Below, one piece after another: positions 10,001 through 16,829 of a DNA stretch of 19,106 nucleotides (the first letter of the stretch is position 1; the number at the start of each line of letters is the position of its first letter). Under the pieces are notes generated by a model. The model did not search any database and was not told the DNA's origin. It saw only the letters and a list, made by a program, of their open reading frames with translations. The DNA is taken from contig CANIZU010000015.1 in NCBI GenBank assembly GCA_947472115.1, forward strand, positions 1 to 19,106. Direction: 5' to 3'. The stretch is from Flavobacteriales bacterium. Lineage in GTDB: Bacteria > Bacteroidota > Bacteroidia > NS11-12g > UBA955. The translations under genes were made by a program, and so were the position numbers.

Positions 10001-11167
10001 GATTTGGGTGCACTAAAAACAGATCCGCGTCAGTCCAACTTCTATCGTAACAATAAAAACCAAAATTTATCGGGTAACATCACCGTTGAACCCATCAAAA
10101 ATTTCAGGATTCGATTGGATTTCTCGCGCAGTATGACAGTGGGAACACAAGCCGTTTTCAAATACGATGGCTTTTCTTGGATGGACCAAGGTTTAACGCA
10201 AACTGGCAATTTTAATGTAACCGGCTGGTTCTTCAATACGCATTTCGTAAAAGATGACACCACGTCGAGCAATCATAAGAATCCCGTATTTGACCAATTC
10301 TTGAATAATCGTTATGCAACGGCGGAGAAACTATCTACACAACGATTAGGGTTTAACGGAATCGATCCGGTAACTAAATTCCCTATCGGATATAGCAAAA
10401 ACTCTCAAGACGTTTTGGTGGGAGCATTCTACGCTTCCTATGCAGGAAAAAACCCTGGCTACTCAGATGTCAGTGGTTTCCCTTCCATTCCTCTACCCAA
10501 CTGGAATGTCAATTATAATGGATTAACCAAAATAAAATTTCTAGGAAACCTCTTTAGCAACATTAACATCAAACACGCATATACCGGAAGATATAGCATC
10601 GGGAATTATACGCAGAATTTGAAATATCGTGCAGATGAAGCGGCGATGCTCGGGAAAGATCTGACGCCCAAATATCAAATTGCCGACGCCACCATTACCG
10701 AAGGTTTTTACCCGTTGATTGGCGTAAATTTAACCACCAAAAACAATTGGACCGTTGGCGCAGAATACAAACGTTCTAGAACGCTTAAGTTATTTGCCGC
10801 TAGTTTTAACCTCACAGAAATGCGGAGCAACGAATTCCAATTGAACGCCGGATACAGAACTACGGGTCTCACATTGCCGTTTAAGAAAAATGGCCGATGG
10901 CTTTACATCCCCAATGATTTCCGATTTGATCTAACCGTTTCCGTGACAGACAACGTGACGGTGATTCGCAAAGTGGATTTAAATATTAATCAGTACACCG
11001 CGGGAATGAAGAATATCAGAATCAGTCCTAGCTTAACCTACCAAGTGAACCAAAAGATCAATTTGGCATTAAAATACAATCGTGTAGTTATGAATCCTAA
11101 GGTTAACAACCAGTTCTATACAGCCCTTACCGACTTTGGATTGGAAGTTAGATATACATTTAATTAA
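4094..11167 (+). CDS. sprA: T9SS outer-membrane translocon SprA (Sov)
   Basis: SprA/Sov is the protein-conducting channel of the type IX secretion system, a giant single-chain outer-membrane beta-barrel through which folded CTD-bearing cargo leaves the periplasm. The uninterrupted 2357-aa frame fits the usual size of about 2400 aa. It has a signal peptide (hydrophobic core about 18-30, likely cleavage after YSQ at 33-35). Two matching SprA_N-type motility modules are visible, marked by NRVEVWVTNKN from residue 332 and YIEIWMLDPM from residue 975. The conserved motif LEDFESAE lies near 816-823. A long amphipathic beta-rich region runs to the C-terminus, which ends GLEVRYTFN as expected for a barrel strand. 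A 70-nt gap precedes it and porZ follows after 17 nt. Identity is very secure. Partners such as PorV and the plug protein are not encoded in this window. Confidence 0.96.
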   Translation: MRFDGQSITARNLRATFGAMLLILLAVIQNPLYSQTDTNSLRYRLQKNGNAGSHVDLDNPVKTEWRYNARANRYEGFRNLGSLSYPTGESLSVPEYFQKQSKIENEKYFRGKTQSAYSLGGNNKSVTDLIKAELNNPTVSKIFGEGGVDFQLNGSAMVKLGGSMNVNRNPNFSKRQQKYFVPVFDQQMQISANGSVGQYVKLGINYDTEAAFEFDNQTNLGWKGKPDGILKDIQVGNVNLNLPTQLIKPANNLFGFSNTMQFGKTTIKTVFSQNKGQSTETVLKGGAQMNEFKITADNYDQNKHYFLSQFFRENYNKSLENLPIIASGVIVNRVEVWVTNKNANVETPRDILAFQDLGEANPFRPALGSSSDPASDNAANSLYATITADPNTRFTGQAIDKIYASLPYFEQTIDFDMLNYARQLSDKEFSLNSQLGYISLNQPLNNDEILAVAFEYTYEGKTYQVGEFSRDIPPGNQKLMFLKMLKGNTIRTKLPMWRLMMKNIYALNTYSLSLEDFKLNVIYADDTTGGDYNYLPIGKANCPALANGIPLIRVLGLDKLNRQQEAKPDGIFDAIEGLTVNTQYARIIFPVTEPFGDYLREQFNGRNDLGNYYCYDALYDSTKWLAQQDVKHNKLLLQGSYKSSNGAELFLGTTNLQRGSVRVTANGRPLTEGMDYEVDYALGRVRITNQGLLQGGAEIRASANGQSFFNIQQKTLVGGRVEHKFNKKLLVGGTLLHMYERPLTSKTNFNEEPLLNTIIGADMAFSSKSRFITKMIDQLPFLATKEISNITAYAEIAKIYPHNHKSQGGQRGVSNLEDFESAELTNDVKTVSNWYIAAVPQKQEDRFPDTKKTDRLNWMNHHGALSFYTIDNLFYRDADMPDNIKKRVDAILSDPFQRQVDQRELFPQRNFPQGTPTILPTLDLFFRPKMRGLYNFNSNPTEVDANGDLINPELSWAGITRKIDQNDFEAANIDYIEIWMLDPMSNNPNLKGEFLLQLGNVSEDILPDRRKSFENGLPSSPTASNAIDTTNYAFVPEGPQINFAFDNNPASLKAQDVGLDGMDDANEKLHFDSVFLKRIAANFGTSSKYYQNAYQDPSNDNYRHYLDGFFDGVDADVLGRYTRIQGPQGNSNNEKYTGKYAEMPKSSTPVPSDEDVNRDFTLNQSEDYFQYRIKINAADMQMGRNYIADVVKNNVKLRNGKSRDITWYQLKIPIREFEKAVGNISDFKSIRFMRMVMTGFNDSAILRLGYINIVKADWRRYTNSLKTPGVIVPQDPNDGTKFVVSTVNIEENSKRLPIAYVSPPGIVRVQNMASLGTVLENEQALSLKVCDLKAGDSRAAFKTTTFDARNYKHMQMFVHAEESLNNPVADGEVSAFIRFGTDLTSNYYEYEIPLKLTRGFVNMNSANADKSVWPDDNFIDIPFDSLYNLKIVRQNRAWPMTAPFIQFMGKGKITVMGLPDISNMRVMMVGLKNNSTSPKCFEAWFNELRVKEIANKGGWASLANVQMQLADFGQLNLSGTVRTIGFGDVDKKLNDRSLSTNLNYDIASNLELGKFFPKKSGISIPMYIGYSESFVRPKYFPLNPDLEMQSYLSRLADATTRAAVKKAAEEYNSLYSLNFNNVRVASAMGKAPKPWSPSNFVFGYSYQNNSRRNQQIEEYFIKTTQATIGYSFSKGTKYIKPFARIKSKKLNLIKDFNFNFIPSSFSTQIQANRLYSETQSRNNNKFIQVNPRLFDKNFTILRNFNTNLPLTENLKVNYTANVSSRIQEPYGRLDNEMKLDSVKKEFLSLGRTTKFYQNVNANYTLPFSKMKWTRWISSTVTYTGSYEWNQAPPAFASLGNRIQNGQDINFAGQMNFTQLYQQIPWLRDLEKPKQLKTAVKKEGDEAPVFDNALQKGAATTKKANPAKVFVGNLISMLKNASFSYQLKENTEMPGFAYKPDYFGNNFNHMQPGLKFVMGLQDPNLRYKLADLGALKTDPRQSNFYRNNKNQNLSGNITVEPIKNFRIRLDFSRSMTVGTQAVFKYDGFSWMDQGLTQTGNFNVTGWFFNTHFVKDDTTSSNHKNPVFDQFLNNRYATAEKLSTQRLGFNGIDPVTKFPIGYSKNSQDVLVGAFYASYAGKNPGYSDVSGFPSIPLPNWNVNYNGLTKIKFLGNLFSNINIKHAYTGRYSIGNYTQNLKYRADEAAMLGKDLTPKYQIADATITEGFYPLIGVNLTTKNNWTVGAEYKRSRTLKLFAASFNLTEMRSNEFQLNAGYRTTGLTLPFKKNGRWLYIPNDFRFDLTVSVTDNVTVIRKVDLNINQYTAGMKNIRISPSLTYQVNQKINLALKYNRVVMNPKVNNQFYTALTDFGLEVRYTFN

Positions 11168-11184
11168 TACCAAACGATTCACCC

Positions 11185-13413
11185 ATGAGGACGATACTGA
11201 GTTTCACCCTACTGTTTTTTGGGATCATTGGCAATTTGCAAAGTCAATTGATACAGACAGGAAAATGGCGGACACACCACAGTTACAAAGACGTCAAAAT
11301 TTGCGAGGCCACTCAGCGCTATGTCTATGCAGCTTCAGATCAAGGATTCTTCCGGGTGATGATGAACTATGGCGACATGGAGAAACTGGGTAAAGATGAG
11401 GGATTTAGTGGCATTGAAGTCACAGCGCTCAACTACAGTAAAGAACTAGACGCTCTGGTGATTGGTTACAACGACGGCAATATTGATTTACTGATCAATG
11501 ACAGACAAGTGATCAATGTCCCAGGATTTTATTCCAAGTTATTGCAAGGCGACAAACGTATTTTACATATTTGCATCGAAGGGAATCAAGCGCTCATTTC
11601 TACATATTTTGGGCTGCTCACTATTGATTTAATTTCCCATGAAATTAATGATAGTTACAGTAACATTGGTCCAAATGGCGATGCAATTCCAGTTCTATCC
11701 TCAGCAATAGTAGGTGACTCTGTTTTTGTAGGAAGCAACAAAGGAGTGAGATCTGCCAAGTGGTCCAAATCAGTAAATCTAAACGATTATTTACAATGGC
11801 ACTGGTCCTACCAAGGCAATGCAACGCAAAATCTCTGTTTATTTGATGCCAAATTGCTTTTTGAAATGGATAGCGTCATATTCGTTTTAGATCAAGGCAA
11901 GACCACCACTTACCTTCCAGAAAAGCGATTTGTTGCCAGAATATGGAACAACGAAAAAGGCACACACATCGCAAGACAAGGTGATATTATTACAATTTTT
12001 AAAGGTGTTAGTACCACCGAAACCGTAAATCTCATTGCCGGTGCCACTCAATTCAAAGACGGCATTTTTTGGTTCTGTACAGGTATAGGACCGGGCATCA
12101 TAAAAAAAGACCCGAACGGGGAAATCTCTTACATGCCCGATGGACCAGACTACCCTTCCATTTTCAGAATGACCCAAAACGCGCCACAAATTTTGGGGAC
12201 CGGCGGTGGCGTAAGCAGCACTTTTGGCAACACATTTAACAACGCCGGCTTCTATATCTACACCAATACCGGATGGGTCAATAACTTGTGGTCTACTTTC
12301 AATACAAATATGTACGATTTTACTTTCGTGCAATATTACAAAGCCAAAGACTGGTATATGGCGGCCACACACTCCAATGGGATTTTGGTGATTCAAAATA
12401 ATAAAATCATTAATCGTTTCGACGATGCCAACAGTCCCTTAAAACGTCAAGCTCCCATGAATTTGATAAAAATCTCAGGCATGGCTGAAGACTCTAAAGG
12501 CAACTTGTGGATTGGGTCATTTGGTTCTGATGCACCCCTGATTTGCTTGACAAAATCCGGGTTATGGAAAACCTTTGATATCGGCACCTCTGAAGTGAGG
12601 GATATCACCATCGACAATCTAGGTAGGAAATGGATGATCCTCCAAACTGGAGGCGTTTTGGTTTTCGACGAAGGCAAAAATATCGATGCGCCATTTGACG
12701 ATAAACTGGTAACCATTACCACAAAAAATGGATTGCTGACCAACGAAGTACTTTCCATCAAAGCTGATGAACTTGGGTATGTCTGGATCGGAACAAGCCA
12801 AGGATTAAATGTTTATGCCGGAGGAAGCACACTGTTCACTAACCCCAAATTGGATCGTTATATTATTGATCAAGACGGATCCGTAGGCTATCTCATGGGA
12901 GAGGAAACCATCAACGATATTTGTATAGACGGTGGCAATCGGAAATGGATGGCAACAAACAATGGCCTTTTCCTAGTAGATGAATATGGTCAGCGCGTAC
13001 TGAAACATTTCAACAAAGACAACAGTCCGTTGCTCTCGGACCGCGTTATCTGCGTTGGACAAGTCAATACAACGGGCGAGATTTTTGCAGGAACCGACAA
13101 AGGGATCATTAGTTACAGAAGCGATGCGAGTGAAGCCGCAGAAAGTTTCGAAAAAATCAAAATCTACCCCAACCCAGTGACAGCCAAATACGATGGGATT
13201 ATCACCATTGAAGGTCTCACTAGCAATGCCGAAGTCAAAATCGCGGATGCAACGGGCAAGCTCATTTATCAAACCAAAGCGAACGGTGGAAAGGCTACAT
13301 GGAATGGTTTACGATTGGATGGCAGCAAACCCAACTCTGGTGTTTTGTTTGTTTTTGCGATAAATTCCGACGGGTCTGAAACTGCGATGGGGAAATTCAT
13401 CTATATTCACTGA
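11185..13413 (+). CDS. porZ: PorZ-like T9SS attachment-complex protein (propeller plus CTD)
   Basis: PorZ in Porphyromonas gingivalis is a surface protein of the PorU-V-Q-Z attachment complex that delivers anionic LPS to the sortase PorU. The 742-aa protein here (PorZ is about 776 aa) has a signal peptide (cleavage likely after LQSQ, 18-21). Mature sequence begins LIQTGKWRTHHSYKDV, matching the W-R-T-H-x-S-Y opening I associate with PorZ. Beta-propeller repeats follow, with propeller-type blades such as YVWIGTSQGLNVY (532-544). From about residue 655 comes a type-A T9SS sorting domain that opens FEKIKIYPNPV and ends KFIYIH. The protein is therefore probably both a T9SS substrate and a T9SS component. 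It lies 17 nt after sprA and 2 nt before an M20 peptidase gene. Alternative: a different propeller-CTD surface protein; the N-terminal motif, length and neighbour favour PorZ. Confidence 0.82.
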   Translation: MRTILSFTLLFFGIIGNLQSQLIQTGKWRTHHSYKDVKICEATQRYVYAASDQGFFRVMMNYGDMEKLGKDEGFSGIEVTALNYSKELDALVIGYNDGNIDLLINDRQVINVPGFYSKLLQGDKRILHICIEGNQALISTYFGLLTIDLISHEINDSYSNIGPNGDAIPVLSSAIVGDSVFVGSNKGVRSAKWSKSVNLNDYLQWHWSYQGNATQNLCLFDAKLLFEMDSVIFVLDQGKTTTYLPEKRFVARIWNNEKGTHIARQGDIITIFKGVSTTETVNLIAGATQFKDGIFWFCTGIGPGIIKKDPNGEISYMPDGPDYPSIFRMTQNAPQILGTGGGVSSTFGNTFNNAGFYIYTNTGWVNNLWSTFNTNMYDFTFVQYYKAKDWYMAATHSNGILVIQNNKIINRFDDANSPLKRQAPMNLIKISGMAEDSKGNLWIGSFGSDAPLICLTKSGLWKTFDIGTSEVRDITIDNLGRKWMILQTGGVLVFDEGKNIDAPFDDKLVTITTKNGLLTNEVLSIKADELGYVWIGTSQGLNVYAGGSTLFTNPKLDRYIIDQDGSVGYLMGEETINDICIDGGNRKWMATNNGLFLVDEYGQRVLKHFNKDNSPLLSDRVICVGQVNTTGEIFAGTDKGIISYRSDASEAAESFEKIKIYPNPVTAKYDGIITIEGLTSNAEVKIADATGKLIYQTKANGGKATWNGLRLDGSKPNSGVLFVFAINSDGSETAMGKFIYIH

Positions 13414-13415
13414 CG

Positions 13416-14894
13416 ATGAAAAAAATGTTACTGCGAACATTAAAAATTGCGGGCCTTACTGTCTTAGCCCTAATCGCGACGATGCTTTTCGTCACCTTCG
13501 TAAAATCACCCAAGTCATTACTTTCAAAACCGGTAACTTTGGTTGAAGGCGAAGATTACATCAAAATAAATAATATTGCACTTGAACACCTCGCCCAAGC
13601 CACAACCATTCCAGTAATCGGGTACGACGATGCGAACAATGATAGTATCAATCACCAAACAATTCTAGATTTTCACCAATGGGTAAAAACGACCTACCCA
13701 TTGATTGCAAAAAACGCCAAATGGGAGATCATCAACCAACATAGTTTATTGATTACGTTAAAAGGCCAAAGCAACAAGGCCGCCGCAATGTTCTTAGGCC
13801 ATTTTGATGTAGTTCCCACACCGGACAGCAGCGACTGGAAATACAACCCATACAAAGGGACTATTGCGAAAGACACACTATGGGGACGAGGCGCGCTAGA
13901 TGATAAAAATGTAATAGTCGCACTGCTCGAAGCCGCAGAATACAGTTTAGCGAAAGGCCTACCCATAAAACGAACTTTGATTTTCGCTTTTGGCCACGAC
14001 GAAGAAACAGGAGGCAAAAACGGAGCAGCTGCCATCGCCAAGCATTTAATCACAAATAAGATCCACGTTGCTTTTATTGCCGATGAAGGATTCGGCGTCA
14101 TGAAAGGCATCGTCCCTGGCTTAAAAAACAACTGCGCTATCATTGGATTGAGCGAAAAAGGGAATGTAAGTATCAAATTGTCTATCAATGAGTTGGGTGG
14201 CCATTCGGCATGGCCAAATCCTGAAAATGCGACATCTATTTTGAGCCGTGGTTTAAGTCGTTTAGAAAATTATCAATTCCCAGCCCACTTAGATGGACCC
14301 GTGCGCGGCCTATTCAGCGAAGCAGCACCTTATATGGATTTGGGTTATAGAACATTATTTAGTAATTTGTGGATAACCACTCCGCTTGTCAAATCGGTAT
14401 TGCTTGGGGGTGAAAAAACGGCAGCTACAATCCGAACTACGCATGTTACTACGATTATCAAATCAGGAACAAAGGAGAATGTCGTACCACCTATTGCCGA
14501 GGCCATTGTAAATCTTAGACTTTTCCCAGGCGATAATATCGCTTTTGTTGAGTCAGAGATTAATCGTGTTCTAAACGACCCCAGAATAAAGGCATCTGTT
14601 TATCTTGAAGGTCAGGAAGCCACCCCAATCTCACCCGATCACGGGGATGGGTATGACCAAATAAAAGATTGTATTCACGCGCAATTCCCAGAAACAGTTG
14701 TCGTTCCGGGTCTAGTCATTACCGGCACCGATTGTAAAAACTACACGGCCGTAACAAATAGAATGTATCGATTTGTCCCCTTTGAATTTAGCAACAGCAA
14801 TTTATCAGGGATTCATGGCAAAAACGAATATATAACGAGGGGCCAATTCAACAAAGCCGTTTTATTTTACATCGATTTATTTCAGCGGTTATAA
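13416..14894 (+). CDS. Membrane-anchored M20 family metallopeptidase (CPS1/PM20D1-like)
   Basis: This is a two-zinc M20 hydrolase of the carboxypeptidase S / PM20D1 type, which cleaves C-terminal residues or N-acyl amino acids; the exact substrate cannot be read from sequence. The 492 residues include an N-terminal signal anchor (KIAGLTVLALIATMLFVTFV, 10-29, preceded by basic residues), so the enzyme probably faces the periplasm. The metal and catalytic residues are complete: His129 and catalytic Asp131 in GHFDVVP, bridging Asp162 in GRGALDDK, general-base Glu196 and ligand Glu197 in HDEETGG, ligand Asp223 or Glu224 in ADEGFG, and His467 in GIHGKNEY. The dimerisation domain contains ELGGHSAWP (259-267). 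It starts 2 nt after porZ stops, so the two are almost certainly cotranscribed. A link to processing of secreted or cell-envelope peptides is only inference. Confidence 0.9.
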   Translation: MKKMLLRTLKIAGLTVLALIATMLFVTFVKSPKSLLSKPVTLVEGEDYIKINNIALEHLAQATTIPVIGYDDANNDSINHQTILDFHQWVKTTYPLIAKNAKWEIINQHSLLITLKGQSNKAAAMFLGHFDVVPTPDSSDWKYNPYKGTIAKDTLWGRGALDDKNVIVALLEAAEYSLAKGLPIKRTLIFAFGHDEETGGKNGAAAIAKHLITNKIHVAFIADEGFGVMKGIVPGLKNNCAIIGLSEKGNVSIKLSINELGGHSAWPNPENATSILSRGLSRLENYQFPAHLDGPVRGLFSEAAPYMDLGYRTLFSNLWITTPLVKSVLLGGEKTAATIRTTHVTTIIKSGTKENVVPPIAEAIVNLRLFPGDNIAFVESEINRVLNDPRIKASVYLEGQEATPISPDHGDGYDQIKDCIHAQFPETVVVPGLVITGTDCKNYTAVTNRMYRFVPFEFSNSNLSGIHGKNEYITRGQFNKAVLFYIDLFQRL

Positions 14895-14963
14895 TCACAA
14901 TAGATTGGGCCAATTGAATCAACCGTAAATTTTCGGTCTGGCAATTACGTCCACGGCAACCAA
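14895..14963. other. Convergent intergenic region without clear terminator
   Basis: These 69 bases separate the converging stops of the M20 peptidase and PhnP-like genes. I see only weak dyads (for example CCG/CGG flanking an AT-rich core around 14925-14938) and no GC-rich hairpin followed by a T run on either strand. Transcription from both sides may therefore read into the opposite gene or end by another mechanism. Confidence 0.4.
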
Positions 14964-15731
14964 TCAATCTGGCAATTCAATAGAAAGGCCGTCATAGGCC
15001 AGATCAATCCCTTCAGGCAATTCAGCACAAACATCTTCATGCAATCCTATTTGATGGCTCATATGGGTAAAATAGGTTTGCTTGGCACCCAATTTTAAAG
15101 CCAAAGCAGTGGCTTCCGCCAGAGTAAAATGACTGATATGTGATTCTCTGCGAAGGGCGTTCAAAACCAACACATCCATGCCCTTTAACTTCTCTTTTTC
15201 CGATTCAGAAATGAAATTGGCATCGGTAACATAGGCAAATTTATTAAAAACAAACCCGATCACCGGCAATTTGAAATGCATCACATTTACCGTTTCCACG
15301 CGGTGATTGGCGGGAGTCTTAAATGGCCCATCAATCAAATTCCAATCGATCTGCGGGATCCCAGGATAAGGAACGGGCTGAAATATATAATCGAATTGAT
15401 TTTGAAATGATTTAAAAACCCTTTCATGCAGATAGACAGGGATCTCACCGGCCTGTTTGAAATTATACGGCCGAATATCGTCCAATCCTGCGGTATGATC
15501 TCTATGCTCGTGCGTAAATAGCAACGCATCGATTCTTTCAACACCAGCACGCATCATCTGATAGCGAAAATCCGGACCACTATCCACTACGATACTTTCA
15601 CCATCCCACTCTACATGAATGGAGGCTCTGAGGCGTTTATCCTTAAAATCTTGACTGCTGCACACTTCACAACGACACCCAATTGGGGGAACACCTTGAG
15701 AGGTTCCGCTGCCTAGAAATGTGACTTTCAT
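14964..15731 (-). CDS. PhnP-like MBL-fold metallohydrolase / phosphodiesterase
   Basis: This is a metallo-beta-lactamase-fold hydrolase closest in motif layout to PhnP, the phosphoribosyl cyclic phosphate phosphodiesterase. The 255-aa sequence has the dinuclear metal motif HEHRDH (74-79), Asp50 in VVDSGPD, His152, Asp170 in YVTDAN, and His223/His226 in THMSH. It also has CRCEVC (19-24), the cysteine set that binds a structural zinc in PhnP-type enzymes. The ATG at 15731 gives MKVTFLGSGTSQGVP, the standard family N-terminus. It starts 5 nt after the sugar-phosphate isomerase gene ends, so the two form an operon. No other phosphonate-degradation genes are in the window, so a PhnP reaction should not be assumed. 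Homologues in Bacteroidota are usually annotated only as MBL-fold hydrolases. Possible substrates are cyclic phosphodiesters or nucleotide-like compounds. Confidence 0.88.
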   Translation of the reverse strand: MKVTFLGSGTSQGVPPIGCRCEVCSSQDFKDKRLRASIHVEWDGESIVVDSGPDFRYQMMRAGVERIDALLFTHEHRDHTAGLDDIRPYNFKQAGEIPVYLHERVFKSFQNQFDYIFQPVPYPGIPQIDWNLIDGPFKTPANHRVETVNVMHFKLPVIGFVFNKFAYVTDANFISESEKEKLKGMDVLVLNALRRESHISHFTLAEATALALKLGAKQTYFTHMSHQIGLHEDVCAELPEGIDLAYDGLSIELPD

Positions 15732-15736
15732 TGGAT

Positions 15737-16723
15737 TTATTTCAAACCTTCCAAGTGGCCTTTCAATTGCATGATGATTCCCACCTGCATATTGTCGACC
15801 TCCTTATCATTCGATGCCCAAACACTCACCCAATCGGTAGCGTGAATCACTTCAAATTGTGTTTTGATATTTGCATCGGCAACTGGGTATTGATAAATCA
15901 CATTCCCCAAATCGCTTAGCAAACCATGTAAAAACTCAAATCTTGCATTTACGCGAGTATTTGTTCCGCTGTTTAAGAAAAGAAAATTCGTATCAAGTTT
16001 TCCGTAGTAACTCTCAATCATATTGTGGTTGGCTTCAGGCAGAACGGAAACGAAGGCTTCACCCTTGGCATTTTCTTGAATTTGCTGACAGAAACGGATT
16101 GCCACGGCCTCGTAAGGCAGATCGCAGACAACTACAAATTTGTTGGCGATGGTGGGCTTAAACGCATCGTACATCACTTTGGCTTTTTCGATGATGGCAG
16201 AAGAATTCCGGAACATGTGTTCAACATCTTGTATCAACGCAGTACTATCACCACCCAACAATTCCCCCATAATCATCACCAGAGTACCTAAGCCAAATCC
16301 CAAGGTCATTCGGGGCTGATATCCCAATGCCACAGAATAATAGGCCAAACTATGCTCCGCTGCTAAGTCTTTTAACTTACCAGAGGCGGCAACACAAATC
16401 ATATCGCATCCATTTGCTTTGGCATGGGCAAACATGGACAATGTCTCTTCTGTGTTTCCGCTATAACTGCAGAGAATTACTAGCGTCTTTTCATCGGCAT
16501 AGGCTGGCAATCCATACTCACTAAAAACTTCAACTGGAACAGGCGATTGTTGCAAAAAGGCCAACCGCGCAATACGTCCACCAATGCCGCTACCACCCAA
16601 TCCACCAATAACAACATTGTGATAATTGGAAATGCTCTTGCCATGGGAATGATAATTCGCTAAAACATAAGCCAATTGTTCATGAAATTGTTCTAAGGAT
16701 TGTTCGTGTGTGATTGCAGACAT
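15737..16723 (-). CDS. Bifunctional phosphoglucose/phosphomannose isomerase (SIS domain)
   Basis: The enzyme interconverts glucose-6-P or mannose-6-P with fructose-6-P, feeding glycolysis and mannose-based glycan synthesis. From the chosen ATG (16723) it has 328 residues, normal for the SIS-fold PGI/PMI family. Visible motifs are GGLGGSGIGG (40-49), the sugar-phosphate-binding SYSGNTEETL (86-95), QPRMTLGFGLG (136-146; the family's P-R-x-x-L-G) and PEANHNMIESY (229-239), the conserved E-x-x-H-N active-site segment. The frame is open upstream to a TTG at 16741, but that would start translation upstream of the predicted transcription start. MSAITHEQSL is therefore preferred. It heads a two-gene operon with the PhnP-like gene (5-nt gap) and has its own promoter element just upstream. 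Whether it is the sole PGI or PMI of the cell cannot be judged here. Confidence 0.92.
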   Translation of the reverse strand: MSAITHEQSLEQFHEQLAYVLANYHSHGKSISNYHNVVIGGLGGSGIGGRIARLAFLQQSPVPVEVFSEYGLPAYADEKTLVILCSYSGNTEETLSMFAHAKANGCDMICVAASGKLKDLAAEHSLAYYSVALGYQPRMTLGFGLGTLVMIMGELLGGDSTALIQDVEHMFRNSSAIIEKAKVMYDAFKPTIANKFVVVCDLPYEAVAIRFCQQIQENAKGEAFVSVLPEANHNMIESYYGKLDTNFLFLNSGTNTRVNARFEFLHGLLSDLGNVIYQYPVADANIKTQFEVIHATDWVSVWASNDKEVDNMQVGIIMQLKGHLEGLK

Positions 16724-16728
16724 AATTG

Positions 16729-16736
16729 CAAAAATA
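16729..16736 (-). promoter_or_regulatory. -7 promoter element of the PGI/PMI-phnP-like operon
   Basis: On the minus strand these bases read TATTTTTG, a perfect TAnnTTTG. A weak -33 candidate (CTTG) lies 21 nt upstream. Only 5 nt separate the element from the ATG at 16723, so transcription probably starts at or within a base or two of the start codon, giving a leaderless or nearly leaderless mRNA. This also argues against the upstream TTG start at 16741. Confidence 0.55.
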
Positions 16737-16770
16737 CGCAATCAAACCGATGAATGGCAAGCCCATTTAC

Positions 16771-16808
16771 AAAAAACAAAGGGGCCTCTCAATAAAGAAA
16801 GACCCCTT
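16771..16808 (-). terminator. Intrinsic terminator of the ppiD-like gene
   Basis: On the minus strand, 22 nt after the ppiD-like stop, a 12-bp stem is formed by AAGGGGTCTTTC (16808-16797) and GAGAGGCCCCTT (16790-16779) around a 6-nt loop. All pairs form, two of them G-U wobbles. It is followed by a T-rich tail, TTTGTTTTTT (16780-16771). On the plus strand the two wobbles become C-A mismatches and no T tract follows, so it acts in one direction. It insulates the downstream PGI/PMI promoter. Confidence 0.85.
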
Positions 16809-16829
16809 AATATTAAATTCACATTCAGA

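Noticed and set aside
4829..10272. Several 60-90 codon open frames on the minus strand inside sprA
   Set aside because: They are antisense shadows of a secure, continuous sprA frame, with no family resemblance or promoter.
11887..12396. 169-codon minus-strand frame inside porZ
   Set aside because: Cys/His/Val-rich composition typical of an antisense shadow; porZ is clearly coding on the other strand.
13694..14188. 164-codon minus-strand frame inside the M20 gene
   Set aside because: Antisense of the conserved M20 catalytic motifs; its length follows from codon bias on the coding strand.
16724..16741. TTG start extending the PGI/PMI by six residues
   Set aside because: It lies upstream of the predicted transcription start and overlaps the TATTTTTG element; ATG 16723 fits the family.
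16807..16816. TTAATATTAA palindrome next to the ppiD terminator
   Set aside because: Short AT-only palindrome expected by chance beside the real hairpin.
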